Source: Pseudomonas lini | GTDB lineage: Bacteria; Pseudomonadota; Gammaproteobacteria; Pseudomonadales; Pseudomonadaceae | Direction of reading: 5' to 3' | Assembly: GCF_030812475.1 (NCBI RefSeq) | Contig: NZ_JAUSSR010000001.1 | Coordinates: forward strand, 682,001 to 746,000 | Length of the DNA stretch: 64,000 bases | Shown: in pieces, positions 1-9,541 of the stretch | How positions within the stretch are numbered: the stretch's first letter is position 1 | How the letters are laid out: each line of letters begins with the position of its first letter | Program-made: the position numbers and the translations under genes | Notes under the pieces: model-generated | The model's database searches: none | What the model was told of the DNA's origin: nothing | What the model saw: only the letters and a program-made list of their open reading frames with translations

Positions 1-237
1 ATTCTCCAGCCCGGGAATGTCATTCAGGTAGTTGTGATCCAGGCGCTCATACAGCGGCTTGAAGATCGCCTTGATCTCCGAAAAGTCCCGTATCCAGCCG
101 GTATGCGGATCAAGATCGCCACTCAGATGGATCGCCACCTTGAACGAGTGACCGTGCAGGCGGCCGCACTTGTGACCTTCCGGCACGTGGGGCAGGCGGT
201 GGGCGGATTCGAAGGTAAATTCTTTGAAGATTTCCAC
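1..237 (-). CDS. queD: 6-carboxy-5,6,7,8-tetrahydropterin synthase QueD (3' end cut by window edge)
   Basis: N-terminal 79 codons of a QueD/6-pyruvoyl-tetrahydropterin synthase family enzyme, which makes 6-carboxytetrahydropterin on the route to queuosine (preQ0). The start is GTG ([13 protein letters not shown]), which agrees with the usual family N-terminus; no ATG is available nearby. Zinc-binding histidines are visible in FESAHRLP and in the CGRLHGHSF segment, which also carries the catalytic cysteine. The gene runs off the left edge, so its C-terminus cannot be judged. Confidence 0.9.
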   Translation of the reverse strand, partial: MEIFKEFTFESAHRLPHVPEGHKCGRLHGHSFKVAIHLSGDLDPHTGWIRDFSEIKAIFKPLYERLDHNYLNDIPGLEN

Positions 238-321
238 AGTGTTTTGAGCTCTGTCAGGTGGCGATCGCCGCGGCGATGTGGGCAGGCGGCGAGTTTAACA
301 GTTTGCGTTTGGGCTTGCGGG

Positions 322-350
322 AAAACACTGACTAAAGGGTCAGCAAGTGT
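322..350 (-). terminator. Possible terminator at the end of the patatin-like gene
   Basis: On the minus strand a CTGAC / GTCAG stem, extended by ACA / TGT with a small bulge, encloses the TAG stop codon of the lipase gene and is followed by TTTT. The stem is short, so this is a modest call. Confidence 0.4.
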
Positions 351-1411
351 TTACCGAGACGACCGCTGACGGCTAGATCGAGGAACTCGTCACCCAGCCG
401 ACGGCTCTCGTCCATCGCTGCGCGCCAGTACTTTTTTCGACTCGGTGCGTCGCCCATGAAACGCTTGAAATCGTTGCGATCCGGCAGTTTGCCGTAGGGC
501 AGGCGCGCGAGGTATTCCCTTGATGGCGCCAGCAGCAGGACATCCTGCAGGCGCGCAGGACAGGCGCGGCGCCACGGCAGGGTCTTGTCGAACCAGCCGG
601 GAATGACCCGGTCGGTGAAGTGCGGATAGAGCACGATGTCATTGCCGCTGTAGGGCAGGTCCAGGTGATAGTCCAGCAGACCGCCGTCGCGAAAAGTGCC
701 GGTGCCGGCGCCAGGCAGGTCGCGTACGCCTTCCATCACCATTGGAATCGAGCCTGACGCGAGCAAGGCCTGACGCAGGTTGCCGGCATCCAGGGCGACG
801 AAGCGCGACGGGAAATCGTCGAGCGCATTGAGCGGTGGCGCCAGGCGCGGATCGTGGATGATCAGTCGTTCGAAATGCCGCGACAGCCGTGCGCGACCGC
901 GCAGGTTGTCGGCGATCACCGATGACAGGCCCAGCCCCAGCCGGCCACGATGATCGCCCGCGAGCAAGCCGTGGCTTTTGACCACCATGATATTCAGTCT
1001 GTAATGAGGGTTGTCGAGGATCGAGGCATCGCGGCCATCGAGCAGTTCATCGAGCATGAGCCGGGAGCTTTGGCTGATCTGCGCCATGGTCACGCCTTTG
1101 GCGAAATGCTGCTCGGTGTACAGATGACCGAGGCGCCGGATGCCCTCGGCGGCGTCGGGCAGGCAGGCGCTGGCGAAGCGCCAGGCGCCCACCGAGGCGC
1201 CGATCAATGAACGCTCCCGCGGCATTGCCGGTAGCCATTCACCGAATAACGCCAGGTCCAGCCCTTGAATGCCCAACCCCTTGGGGCCGCCGGCGGCGCC
1301 GGGCAGCGTGCCGACGTCGGCGGCGCTCAAACCGTTTGCACGAATACGCGCGAAGGCTCGGTGGCCGGCTTTAAGGGTCAGGGACGGGAACTTGATGTGG
1401 ATGGCGGTCAT
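332..1411 (-). CDS. Patatin-like phospholipase family protein
   Basis: 359-residue protein of the patatin-like acyl-hydrolase type. The glycine-rich GGPKG stretch near residue 41 fits the oxyanion hole, GASVG at residues 71-75 is the nucleophile elbow (Ser73), and a later DGG triplet in the segment RDGGLLDYH supplies the expected catalytic Asp. No signal peptide is visible, so a cytoplasmic or injected lipase is possible. The ATG at 1411 is preferred over an upstream GUG/UUG-type extension because the protein starts there with a family-like MTAIHIKFPSL. It stands alone between queD and the PepSY locus. Substrate is unknown. Confidence 0.75.
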   Translation of the reverse strand: MTAIHIKFPSLTLKAGHRAFARIRANGLSAADVGTLPGAAGGPKGLGIQGLDLALFGEWLPAMPRERSLIGASVGAWRFASACLPDAAEGIRRLGHLYTEQHFAKGVTMAQISQSSRLMLDELLDGRDASILDNPHYRLNIMVVKSHGLLAGDHRGRLGLGLSSVIADNLRGRARLSRHFERLIIHDPRLAPPLNALDDFPSRFVALDAGNLRQALLASGSIPMVMEGVRDLPGAGTGTFRDGGLLDYHLDLPYSGNDIVLYPHFTDRVIPGWFDKTLPWRRACPARLQDVLLLAPSREYLARLPYGKLPDRNDFKRFMGDAPSRKKYWRAAMDESRRLGDEFLDLAVSGRLGKHLLTL

Positions 1412-1528
1412 ACCGGTCTCTATTTCTGGCGAGCGGAGGATTATAAGCGCCCCCGATCCATGTGCTGGCTCGAGACGTTGGTTAACGGTAACGCGGGGTG
1501 TCAGGAACAACCCGGCGCCGAATCGTTT

Positions 1529-1554
1529 ATCGCGAGCAAGCTCGCTCCTACAGG
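1529..1554. repeat. Single REP element
   Basis: One arm of the Pseudomonas REP family (core GCGAGCAAGCTCGCTCCTA), without the inverted partner seen at most other sites in this window. Confidence 0.75.
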
Positions 1555-1672
1555 GATGGAGGGCGTCTGTGATAGCGTGGTGCCAGCTCCAATGATGGCA
1601 ATTCAGTTTCAGTTAAGTTGCAATCGCTAAAGTGGCTCCCGTAAGCAACACATAAAAATACGGAGACACCCC

Positions 1673-1981
1673 ATGAAAACTTTGACTGCCCTGTTCACCG
1701 CCACCCTCATCACCCTGACCGCCGGCATCGCCCAGGCCCGCGACCTGGGCCCCGATGAAGCCCTGAGATTGCGCGACGCTGGTACTATTGTGTCTTTCGA
1801 GAAGCTCAACGCCACTGCATTGGCCAAACACCCGGGGTCCGCCATCACCGAAACCGAACTGGAAGAAGAGTACGGCAAGTACATCTATCAGGTGGAACTG
1901 CGCGATCCGCAAGGCATTGAGTGGGACCTGGAACTGGACGCTGTCAGCGGGCAGGTTCTCAAGGATCATCAGGATACGTAA
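1673..1981 (+). CDS. Periplasmic PepSY-domain protein (BqsP-like)
   Basis: 102 residues: a Sec signal peptide of about 22 residues ending AQA, then one PepSY-type fold (alpha helix with DEALRLRDAG, then strands YIYQVELRDPQG and WDLELDAVSGQVL). PepSY proteins are small periplasmic modules often tied to metal-responsive two-component systems. A ribosome site (ACGGAGAC) precedes the ATG. Its stop overlaps the next start (TAATG), so the two PepSY genes are translated together, followed by the regulator pair. In P. aeruginosa the bqsPQRS operon has the same order; that parallel is from knowledge of the locus. Confidence 0.8.
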   Translation: MKTLTALFTATLITLTAGIAQARDLGPDEALRLRDAGTIVSFEKLNATALAKHPGSAITETELEEEYGKYIYQVELRDPQGIEWDLELDAVSGQVLKDHQDT

Positions 1982-2301
1982 TGAAGGTGCTTTGTCTTGC
2001 AAACCGACGCGTCAGCCGCCTGGCCCTGGCGCTCCTGGTTTTTTGCTCGGTGGCGATGGCCCGGGACCTGGATCAGGACGAAGCCCTGCGCCTGCGACAG
2101 CAAGGGGTGATTCTGCCGCTGGAGCAACTGTTGCAGCAGGCCCTGGATCGTTATCCCGGGGCCAAGCTGCTGGAAGCCGAGCTAGAGAAAAAACACGACG
2201 TCTACATTTATGAGGTCGAGCTGCTGACCACCGACGGCGTGGTCCGTGAACTGGACCTCGATGCCAGCACTGGCCAGTTACTGAAAGACAAGGAAGATTG
2301 A
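1981..2301 (+). CDS. Second periplasmic PepSY-domain protein (BqsQ-like)
   Basis: 106 residues with a signal peptide (hydrophobic LALALLVFCSVAMA) and one PepSY domain (DEALRLRQQG, YIYEVELLTTDG, ELDLDASTGQLL). It is clearly a tandem paralogue of the preceding gene: both mature proteins begin RDL and share the DEALRLR segment. The ATG shares its A with the previous stop codon. The regulator gene starts 3 bases after its stop, so it belongs to the same transcript. Confidence 0.8.
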   Translation: MKVLCLANRRVSRLALALLVFCSVAMARDLDQDEALRLRQQGVILPLEQLLQQALDRYPGAKLLEAELEKKHDVYIYEVELLTTDGVVRELDLDASTGQLLKDKED

Positions 2302-2304
2302 CCC

Positions 2305-2973
2305 ATGCGTTTGCTCCTGGTGGAAGACCATGTGCCCCTGGCCGACGAACTGATGGCCGGCCTCAACCGCCAGGGCTATGCCGTGGACTGGCTGGCGGAT
2401 GGTCGCGATGCGGTGTACCAGGGCAGCAGCGAGCCCTATGACCTGATCATTCTCGACCTCGGCCTGCCGGGGCTGCCGGGACTGGAAGTGCTGACTCAAT
2501 GGCGCGCCGGTGGCCTGGCCACACCGGTGCTGATCCTCACGGCACGCGGCTCCTGGGCCGAGCGCATCGAGGGCCTCAAGGCCGGTGCCGACGACTACCT
2601 GACCAAACCCTTCCACCCTGAAGAATTGCATCTGCGGGTCCAGGCGCTGTTGCGCCGCTCCCACGGCCAGGCCAACCAGCCGACGCTCAAGGCAGCGGGC
2701 TTGCACCTGGATGAAGGCCGCCAATGCGTGACCCGCGACGGCGCCGACATCCAGCTCACTGCGGCAGAATTCCGCTTGCTGCGCTATTTCATGCTGCACC
2801 CCGAACAAATCCTGTCCAAAAGCCACCTCGCCGAACACCTCTACGACGGTGAAACCGAGCGCGATTCCAATGTGCTGGAAGTTCACGTCAATCACCTGCG
2901 GCGCAAACTCGGGCGCAGCGTGATCGAAACCCGTCGCGGCCAGGGTTACCTGTTCGGCGGGCAAGGTCAGTGA
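2305..2973 (+). CDS. bqsR: OmpR-family response regulator, BqsR/CarR-like
   Basis: 222 residues. Receiver domain 1-115 with acidic pocket E7/D8, phospho-acceptor Asp51 in LILDLGLPG, the conserved Thr/Lys of LTARGS and TKPF; then a winged-helix DNA-binding domain ([33 protein letters not shown]). The gene ends in a GTGA overlap with the kinase. The gene symbol rests on the arrangement PepSY-PepSY-regulator-kinase next to a TlpQ-like receptor, as at the P. aeruginosa bqs (car) locus, whose system responds to Fe(II) and calcium; the signal here is not shown by the sequence. PmrA/QseB-type regulators are the main alternative. Confidence 0.75.
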   Translation: MRLLLVEDHVPLADELMAGLNRQGYAVDWLADGRDAVYQGSSEPYDLIILDLGLPGLPGLEVLTQWRAGGLATPVLILTARGSWAERIEGLKAGADDYLTKPFHPEELHLRVQALLRRSHGQANQPTLKAAGLHLDEGRQCVTRDGADIQLTAAEFRLLRYFMLHPEQILSKSHLAEHLYDGETERDSNVLEVHVNHLRRKLGRSVIETRRGQGYLFGGQGQ

Positions 2974-4283
2974 GGTCGATCCAGCGCCGCTTGAGCCTGG
3001 GATTGATCAGCGTGATGGTGATCGTCGGCCTGGTGCTGGCGCAGACCAGCCTGTGGCTGTTTGAAATGGGCTTGCAGCGCTACCTCGAAGCCGGGTTGCG
3101 CAACGACAGTGAGAGCCTGCTGGTGGCACTGGTGCGTGGGCCGCAGGGGTTGCAGCTGGATGAGCGACACCTGTCGCCGGCGTATCAGCGCCCGTTTTCC
3201 GGGCACTATTTCCGCATCGACTTTGCCGACAGCCATTGGCGCTCCCGTTCGCTATGGGATCAGGAACTGCCGCGCCTGGATCATCCCGGCCTGCACAGCA
3301 ACCTGCAACTGGGGCCGGAAGGGCAGCAGCTGCTGATATTGCGCTCGGACTACCGACGCCTGGGCCAGTCGATTTCCATCAGCGTCGCCCAGGACTACAC
3401 CCCGGTGCGCGACAGTTTTCTGCGCATGCAACAGGTCGGTCTCGGCCTGGGCCTGGCGGGGTTGCTGCTGATTCTGTTGCTGCAGCGGATCACCGTGCGC
3501 CGCGCCTTGCGTCCGCTGGAAAAGGCCCGTGAACAAATCGCCCAGTTGCAGCAGGGCCAGCGCTCGCAACTCGATGATAAGGTGCCGGTGGAGCTGGAGC
3601 CGTTGGTGGCGCAGATCAACCATTTGCTGGCCCACACCGAAGACAGCCTCAAACGCTCGCGCAATGCACTGGGCGACCTCGGGCATGCCTTGAAAACCCC
3701 GCTGGCGGTCTTGCTGAGCCTGGCCTCGAGCGAGAAATTCGACGCTCATCCGCAACTGCGCAAAGTGATTCAGGCACAGCTGGAGCAGGTGCAGCAACGG
3801 CTTAATCGAGAGCTCAACCGCGCCCGGTTGTCCGGCGATGCACTGCCGGGGGCGCTGTTCGATTGCGATGGGGAACTGCCGGGGTTGCTGGCAACTTTGA
3901 ACATGATCCACGGCGAACACCTGGACCTCGGCTATGTGGCGCCGAAGGGCTTGCAGCTGCCGTGGGATCGGGAGGATTTGCTCGAGTTGCTCGGCAATCT
4001 GCTGGACAACGCCTGCAAGTGGGCGGATGCCGAGGTGCGCTTGAGCGTGATCGAGACGGCGCAAGGCTTTGAGCTGAGCGTGGAAGATGATGGACCGGGG
4101 ATTCCCGAGGACCAGCGCGATCAGGTGCTCAGTCGCGGTACGCGGCTTGATGAACAGATGGATGGGCACGGGTTGGGCTTGGGGATTGTGCGCGACATCG
4201 TTGATACGTGGGGCGGGGTGATGAGGCTGGAGGAGAGTGAGTGGGGCGGGTTGAAGGTGGTGATCGAATTGCCCAGGCGCTGA
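2970..4283 (+). CDS. bqsS: Sensor histidine kinase, BqsS/CarS-like
   Basis: 437 residues from a GTG start overlapping the regulator stop. TM1 about 8-30, periplasmic sensor about 31-155, TM2 about 156-172, then a HAMP-like linker, the dimerisation helix with phospho-acceptor His239 ([11 protein letters not shown]), N box ([13 protein letters not shown]), G1 DDGPGIP and G2 GLGLGI. The periplasmic start has RNDSE at residues 44-48, where P. aeruginosa BqsS is reported to have an RExxE Fe(II) motif, so ligand binding may differ. It phosphorylates the regulator encoded just upstream. Confidence 0.8.
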   Translation: MRSIQRRLSLGLISVMVIVGLVLAQTSLWLFEMGLQRYLEAGLRNDSESLLVALVRGPQGLQLDERHLSPAYQRPFSGHYFRIDFADSHWRSRSLWDQELPRLDHPGLHSNLQLGPEGQQLLILRSDYRRLGQSISISVAQDYTPVRDSFLRMQQVGLGLGLAGLLLILLLQRITVRRALRPLEKAREQIAQLQQGQRSQLDDKVPVELEPLVAQINHLLAHTEDSLKRSRNALGDLGHALKTPLAVLLSLASSEKFDAHPQLRKVIQAQLEQVQQRLNRELNRARLSGDALPGALFDCDGELPGLLATLNMIHGEHLDLGYVAPKGLQLPWDREDLLELLGNLLDNACKWADAEVRLSVIETAQGFELSVEDDGPGIPEDQRDQVLSRGTRLDEQMDGHGLGLGIVRDIVDTWGGVMRLEESEWGGLKVVIELPRR

Positions 4284-4308
4284 CCACGATCTCAATGTTC
4301 ACGCGGTC

Positions 4309-4406
4309 CCTTGTAGGAGCTGGCTTGCCAGCGAAGGCGTCCTGACAGCCAACATATGTGTTGGATGTGCTACCGCTTTCGCTGGCAAGCCAGCTCCTAC
4401 AGGGGG
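4309..4406. repeat. REPIN: inverted pair of REP elements
   Basis: Two REP arms (TAGGAGCTGGCTTGCCAGCGAA and its reverse complement) flank a spacer of about 45 bp in the convergent gap between the kinase and the chemoreceptor. The RNA could form a long hairpin and may end both transcripts. Sub-type core: CTGGCTTGCCAG. Confidence 0.85.
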
Positions 4407-4429
4407 GTGTGTCGTCAGTAAAAACCAGG

Positions 4430-6577
4430 TCAGACGCGGAACTGATCCATCAGACTCTGCTGCTGATTGGCCAGGCTATTGAGTGACTGACTCACCCGTG
4501 CCGATTCATTGGCCTGGCCCGACAACGACTCGGTCACATCCCGAATCGTCGCCACATTGTTGTTGATCTCTTCGGCCACTGCGCTTTGTTCTTCCGCCGC
4601 ACTGGCGATCTGCAGGTTCATATCGCTGATCACTGTCACCGCTTCGCCAATCTGGCGCAGTGCCGTCACGGCCTGGCCTACCTGCTCGACACTGCCCTGG
4701 GCCTGGCGATGGCTGTGGCTCATCGACCCGACCACCTCCTGGGTGCCGCTCTGCAATTGCTCGATCACCTGGCGGGTCTCTTCGACAGACTCCTGGGTCC
4801 GGCGGGCCAGGTTGCGCACTTCATCGGCCACCACGGCGAAACCGCGTCCGGCCTCGCCGGCCCGGGCCGCTTCGATCGCAGCGTTGAGGGCCAGCAGGTT
4901 GGTCTGTTCGGCGATGGCACGAATCACTTCCAGCACCGATCCGATTTTCTCGCTGTTGGCCGCCAGGCCTTCGACTTGCACCATGGCCGCGCTCATGTCG
5001 GCAGCGAGGTTGTCGATGCTGGTGGTGGTCTGGTCGATCACGCTCAGGCCGCGTCGGGTAGCGTGATCGGCGTCACGCGCCGCTTGTGCCGCTTGTGCGG
5101 CGCTGCGGGCGACGTCCTGGGCGGTGGCGCTCATCTCGTGGGAAGCGGTCGCGACCTGATCCACTTGCCGGTATTGCTGTTCCATGCCGGCACTGGTCTG
5201 AGTGGCGATGGCGGAGGACTGATCCGCCGTGCTGCGCGCGTCCTGCACCGAGCGTTTGACCTCGGCAATGATCGGTTGCAGCTTGTCGAGGAAGCGATTG
5301 AACCAGCCGGCCAGTTGGCCCAGTTCATCCTGTTTGTCATAGGCCAGGCGCCGGGTCAGGTCGCCTTCGCCGCTGGCGATGTCTTCGAGCATGTGGGCCA
5401 CGCCGAGAATCGGTCGGGTCACGCTGCGCGCCATCAGCCACACCAGCACCAGGCCGATCAACGCCGCCAGCGCGCCAAGGCCGAGTTCCATCAGCGTGCC
5501 GGCGGTGTTGCTGTCATCGAGTTGTTTCTTCAGGGCTTCGGCAGGGCCGACCAACACTTTTTCCGGCACCTCGAGCAGCACGCCCCAGGACTTGCCACCG
5601 GGAATCGGCTGGAACGGCGCCAGCACCTTCAACTGCTGGTTGCCGTGCAGGCTCTCGGTCCGGGTGCTGGCGGCGAGCATGCGGATCAGCTCGGCGCCGT
5701 TGGTCACGTCCACGGTCTCCAGGCGCTGGCTGAGTTTGCTGGCGTCCGGGCTGTAGCCGGCGAGCAGGCCCACCGGGCTGATGATGCTGACGTTGGTCTG
5801 GCCGTCATACAGCTTCTTGCTGGCGCCCTGGCTGACTGCCTGCAGGCTGTTGAGGTTGATGTCCGCCGACAGCGACGCGATGACCTTGCCATTGACCATC
5901 AGCGGGAAAACGATGCTCGTCATCAGCACCTTCTGCCCGTCGATCACATAGAAGTACGGTTCGATCACGCAGGGCTTGAGCGTGGTGCGCGGGCAGGTGA
6001 ACCAGGCATTGGCCGGTTCGCCGCTGGGCCCGGTGCCGGTGTCGGCCATGTCGCTTTCGGGCAGGGCCATGGAGGTCACCTTGCCCGGTGTCGGTTGCGA
6101 CCAATACAGGGCGAAGCGGCCCTTGTCGTTGCTGCCCAGTTCCGCCTGGCCGGTGAACAGATCGTCCTTGCCGTCCAGCGCATTGGCTTCGAACACCAGC
6201 GACAGGCCAAGCAGCTCCGGGTTGGCTTGCAGCGCCGACTTGACCTGGCGGGTCAGGTCTTCGCGCAGGTCGAAGGCGTCGAGGAAGCGCTTCTCGGCCT
6301 GATCGCGCAGGAACAGGACCTGGCGGGAAAAGCCGTGTCCGTATTGGTAGGCGTCCATGAACTGCTGACGAATCTCCAGTGCCTGGTTTTCACCCTGGGA
6401 TTCGATCCGCGCCTGGGCGGCTTCGGTGAGCATCTCCATGCTCGAGGCTTTCACCAATACGGCGCTGTGCTCCATGCGATACAGCGAAAGACCCACCAGC
6501 AGGGTCACGATACCGGCCAGGCACAGCCCGGCGAGCAGGGTGATCTTCCATTGAATGGAAAGTTGTCTGAGCGACAT
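4430..6577 (-). CDS. tlpQ: Methyl-accepting chemotaxis protein with dCache sensor, TlpQ-like
   Basis: 715 residues. TM1 about 11-33, a large periplasmic double-Cache domain (with YWSQP and [14 protein letters not shown] segments typical of dCache pockets), TM2 about 375-395 ([18 protein letters not shown]), HAMP, then a coiled-coil signalling region with the conserved hairpin around [19 protein letters not shown]. There is no C-terminal pentapeptide. The ATG at 6577 follows AAAGGACG. P. aeruginosa TlpQ (PA2654), a polyamine/histamine receptor, has about this length and sits beside the bqs locus, which is why the symbol is offered; the ligand here is inferred only. Confidence 0.75.
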   Translation of the reverse strand: MSLRQLSIQWKITLLAGLCLAGIVTLLVGLSLYRMEHSAVLVKASSMEMLTEAAQARIESQGENQALEIRQQFMDAYQYGHGFSRQVLFLRDQAEKRFLDAFDLREDLTRQVKSALQANPELLGLSLVFEANALDGKDDLFTGQAELGSNDKGRFALYWSQPTPGKVTSMALPESDMADTGTGPSGEPANAWFTCPRTTLKPCVIEPYFYVIDGQKVLMTSIVFPLMVNGKVIASLSADINLNSLQAVSQGASKKLYDGQTNVSIISPVGLLAGYSPDASKLSQRLETVDVTNGAELIRMLAASTRTESLHGNQQLKVLAPFQPIPGGKSWGVLLEVPEKVLVGPAEALKKQLDDSNTAGTLMELGLGALAALIGLVLVWLMARSVTRPILGVAHMLEDIASGEGDLTRRLAYDKQDELGQLAGWFNRFLDKLQPIIAEVKRSVQDARSTADQSSAIATQTSAGMEQQYRQVDQVATASHEMSATAQDVARSAAQAAQAARDADHATRRGLSVIDQTTTSIDNLAADMSAAMVQVEGLAANSEKIGSVLEVIRAIAEQTNLLALNAAIEAARAGEAGRGFAVVADEVRNLARRTQESVEETRQVIEQLQSGTQEVVGSMSHSHRQAQGSVEQVGQAVTALRQIGEAVTVISDMNLQIASAAEEQSAVAEEINNNVATIRDVTESLSGQANESARVSQSLNSLANQQQSLMDQFRV

Positions 6578-6694
6578 GGAGACGTCCTTTATTCGATAAT
6601 TATCTGAGACTCGGCACTGTAGCGGCAGGGGTCCGGCTTTCTTTATGCCGCCCTGCGAATAAGAGGCATACCTGAATGGATGCCTTGCACGGAC

Positions 6695-6791
6695 CCCCTG
6701 TAGGAGCGAGGCTTGCCCGCGAAGGCCGTTACGCGGTTCCATTGAGAACCGCGTTATCGTTCTTCGCGGGCAAGCCTCGCTCCTACAGGGG
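6695..6791. repeat. REPIN with a nested inner palindrome
   Basis: Inverted REP arms (TAGGAGCGAGGCTTGCCCGCGAA type) enclose a second inverted repeat, ACGCGGTTC ... GAACCGCGT at about 6731-6754, so almost the whole 97 bp could extrude as one cruciform or RNA hairpin. It occupies the 350-bp divergent gap between the receptor and the carrier gene; in the rest of that gap (6792-6926) I see only the GAGG ribosome site of the carrier gene. Confidence 0.85.
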
Positions 6792-6926
6792 ATCGCGTAG
6801 GGGCTTTGACATGGGGGTGACTCTGCGGCAAAGTGCCCGCCCTCTAATAAAACCCACTCTTCAATCCGCTGGCGGCTCACGCAGACTGCCGGCCGGATTC
6901 ATTCCGTTTGTCTTGAGGTCTTGATA

Positions 6927-8243
6927 ATGAATGCAGTAATTGCCGCGGTTGGCGTCATGCTGGTACTCAGCCTGTCCCGCGTGCATGTGGTGATCGCGCT
7001 GATCGTCGGCGCGCTTGTCGGTGGTTTGACCGGTGGCCTGGGCATCGACGCGACGCTCAAGGCGTTCAACAGCGGCCTCGGCGGCGGGGCGACGGTCGCT
7101 TTGTCCTACGCCTTGCTGGGTGCCTTCGCGGTGGCCATTGCCAAGTCAGGCCTGGCCCATGCCCTGGCTGACAAAGCCTTGGCGATGGTCGATCGCCAGC
7201 ACGCCAGCGGTGGCGGTCAGGTCAAGTGGCTGCTGATCGGCCTGCTCTGGGTAGTGGCCATCGCCTCGCAGAACATCTTGCCGATACATATCGCCTTTAT
7301 TCCGCTGCTGGTGCCGCCACTGTTATATGTGCTGACCAAGCTGCAACTGGACCGGCGGTTGATCGCCTGTGTCATTACCTTCGGCCTGATCACGCCCTAC
7401 ATGTTCCTGCCCGTGGGCTTCGGCAACATCTTCCTCAATGAGATCCTGCTGGCCAACGTTGCCCGTAGCGGCGTCGATATCAGCGGCATCAACGTCACCC
7501 ATGCCATGGGCATTCCGGCGCTGGGCATGGTGTTCGGCCTTGGCGCTGCGTTTATCAGCTACCGCAAGAAGCGTGTCTACAACCTGGAAAAGATCGAACA
7601 GGTCGAACAGGTCGCGGTGCAGTACAACCCCCTGAGCCTGATGGTGGCCGGCCTGGCCATCGCCGCGGCGTTCATCGTCCAGTTGCTGCTGGACTCGATG
7701 ATCATCGGTGCGTTGGCAGGGTTCCTGATTTTTTCGGCATCGGGCATCGTCAAATGGCGCGACACCGACGACCTGTTCACCGAAGGCATGAAGATGATGG
7801 CGATGATCGGCTTCATCATGATCGCCGCTTCCGGCTTTGGCGAAGTGATCAAAGCCACCGGAGAGGTGCAGACGCTGGTCGAAACTTCGGCCTCGTGGAT
7901 CGGCCACAGCAAGGCGATCGGCGCGTTGCTGATGTTGCTGGTGGGCCTGCTGGTGACCATGGGCATCGGCTCGTCGTTTTCCACCGTACCGATTCTGGCA
8001 GTGATTTTCGTGCCGCTGTGCGTGCAACTGGGTTTCAGCCCGCTGGCGATTGTCAGCATCGTCGGTACCGCCGGTGCCCTGGGTGACGCGGGTTCGCCCG
8101 CCTCGGACTCGACGCTGGGCCCGACATCCGGCTTGAACATCGATGGACAGCATCACCATATCTGGGACACCGTGGTCCCGACGTTCCTGCATTACAACCT
8201 GCCGTTGCTGGGGTTTGGCTGGGTGGCCGCGATGGTCTTGTAA
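6927..8243 (+). CDS. Na+/H+ antiporter-family transporter (YuiF-like)
   Basis: 438-residue, very hydrophobic polytopic inner-membrane protein with about 11-12 helices. Motifs [20 protein letters not shown] and the C-terminal [19 protein letters not shown] are characteristic of the NhaC/YuiF-type carrier superfamily. The ATG at 6927 is chosen because GAGG lies 8 bases upstream; an in-frame TTG six bases earlier has no better site. The neighbouring P. aeruginosa gene PA2653 next to tlpQ encodes a carrier of this type, so an amino acid or amine substrate shared with the receptor is conceivable, but the substrate is not visible in the sequence. Confidence 0.8.
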   Translation: MNAVIAAVGVMLVLSLSRVHVVIALIVGALVGGLTGGLGIDATLKAFNSGLGGGATVALSYALLGAFAVAIAKSGLAHALADKALAMVDRQHASGGGQVKWLLIGLLWVVAIASQNILPIHIAFIPLLVPPLLYVLTKLQLDRRLIACVITFGLITPYMFLPVGFGNIFLNEILLANVARSGVDISGINVTHAMGIPALGMVFGLGAAFISYRKKRVYNLEKIEQVEQVAVQYNPLSLMVAGLAIAAAFIVQLLLDSMIIGALAGFLIFSASGIVKWRDTDDLFTEGMKMMAMIGFIMIAASGFGEVIKATGEVQTLVETSASWIGHSKAIGALLMLLVGLLVTMGIGSSFSTVPILAVIFVPLCVQLGFSPLAIVSIVGTAGALGDAGSPASDSTLGPTSGLNIDGQHHHIWDTVVPTFLHYNLPLLGFGWVAAMVL

Positions 8244-8254
8244 GTCACACATCC

Positions 8255-8344
8255 CCCTGTGGGAGCGAGCCTGCTCGCGAAAGCGGTCGGTCAGTCACAC
8301 CAATGCTGGATGTGCTGCCTTCGCGAGCAGGCTCGCTCCCACAG
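8255..8344. repeat. REPIN: inverted pair of REP elements
   Basis: Arms of the GGGAGCGAGCCTGCTCGCGAA sub-type in the convergent gap between the carrier gene and the LysR gene. Confidence 0.85.
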
Positions 8345-8368
8345 TATTCACTCCTTGACTGACAGGGT

Positions 8369-9304
8369 TTAGGGCCTGTCCCAATACGGCACCGCACCAA
8401 AACACTCGACAAAAAAATCGATCACCGTCCTGACCTTCACCGACAACCGTCGACTGCCCGGCCAGAGCACGGCGATCTGCTGCGGTTCGAGGCTGTTGGA
8501 CACCTGATAGCCCCCCAGCACCGGCACCAGGGTGCCGTTGCGCACCGCCTCGCCAATCAGCCACGACGGAAACATCACCAGCCCCAGGCCTTGCTCGGCA
8601 GCCTGGGTCAGCGTGTCGGCGTGGTTGCCGGTGATCGGTCCCTTTACCGAATACGGCGTCCAATCCTGCTGGCCTTGGCGAAAAAACCAGCGCTGCTGGC
8701 CGGTCACGCCTTTGTAAGCCAGGCATTGATGAGTCTGCAGATCGTTCGGGTGTTGCGGGGTGCCATGGCGTTTGAGGTAAGCCGGGCTCGCTGCGACTTG
8801 AAAGCGGTGCGGCGCCAGAATGCGTGCCTGCATGCTCGAATCATGCAGCGGGCCGATGCGAAACAGCAGGTCGGCGCCTTCCTGCAGCGGGTCGATGTAG
8901 CTGTCGGTCTGCTGGATATCCAGTTGCAGTTTCGGGTAGCGCTCGCAGAGTTGCCCCAGCCACGGGGTCAGATGCCGCTGACCAAACACCACTGGCGCAT
9001 TGATCCGCACCAGCCCGCTGGGCTCGCTTTGCTGTTCCTGCAAGGCTTGTTCGGCTTCTTCCAGTTGCACCAGCACCAGCCGCGCGTGATGCCCAAGCAT
9101 CCGCCCGGCTTCAGTGGGCGAGACGGCGCGGGTGTGGCGGTAGAGCAGTTGCTGGTTCAGCGCCTGCTCCATCAATTGGATCTGCCGGGAAATCGAAGAG
9201 GGCGCCAGGCCTTCGCGCCGGGCTACTTCGGAAAAACTGCCGTGGTCCAATACCGCGACAAACAGTCGAAGCGCCTTGAATCCGAGTTCGTTGAGGCCGT
9301 GCAT
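8369..9304 (-). CDS. LysR-family transcriptional regulator
   Basis: 311 residues. N-terminal winged helix-turn-helix at about 8-65 (ALRLFVAVLDHGSFSEVARREGLAPSSISRQIQLME), then a periplasmic-binding-protein-like effector domain (VRINAPVVFGQRHLTPWL ... FPSWLIGEAVRNGTLVPVL). The ATG at 9304 places the HTH at the usual distance; the frame is open a little further upstream without a family-like sequence. It is divergent from the two DUF606 membrane proteins at 9542 and is likely to control them, as is common for LysR genes. The effector is unknown. Confidence 0.85.
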   Translation of the reverse strand: MHGLNELGFKALRLFVAVLDHGSFSEVARREGLAPSSISRQIQLMEQALNQQLLYRHTRAVSPTEAGRMLGHHARLVLVQLEEAEQALQEQQSEPSGLVRINAPVVFGQRHLTPWLGQLCERYPKLQLDIQQTDSYIDPLQEGADLLFRIGPLHDSSMQARILAPHRFQVAASPAYLKRHGTPQHPNDLQTHQCLAYKGVTGQQRWFFRQGQQDWTPYSVKGPITGNHADTLTQAAEQGLGLVMFPSWLIGEAVRNGTLVPVLGGYQVSNSLEPQQIAVLWPGSRRLSVKVRTVIDFFVECFGAVPYWDRP

Positions 9305-9407
9305 GATCGATCCTGCTGTGCGGTTTACGCAAAAGTGTTGTCGGGATACTCCCATTTATCGCAAAACATCGCCAGCCGATAATGCGCGCCTATCCCACTG
9401 ACAACGC

Positions 9408-9508
9408 CCCCCCTGTAGGAGCTGGCTTGCCAGCGAATGCGGTAGAACATTCAACACATGTGTTGGCTGTCAGGACGCCTTCGCTGGCAAGCCAGCTCCT
9501 ACAGGGGG
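9408..9508. repeat. REPIN: inverted pair of REP elements
   Basis: Arms with core CTGGCTTGCCAG, the same sub-type as at 4309 and with a related spacer (both contain an ACATatGTGTTGG-like centre). It sits inside the divergent LysR/DUF606 promoter region. Confidence 0.85.
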
Positions 9509-9541
9509 AACGCGCTTTGATCGACTACACAGGAACTCCCG

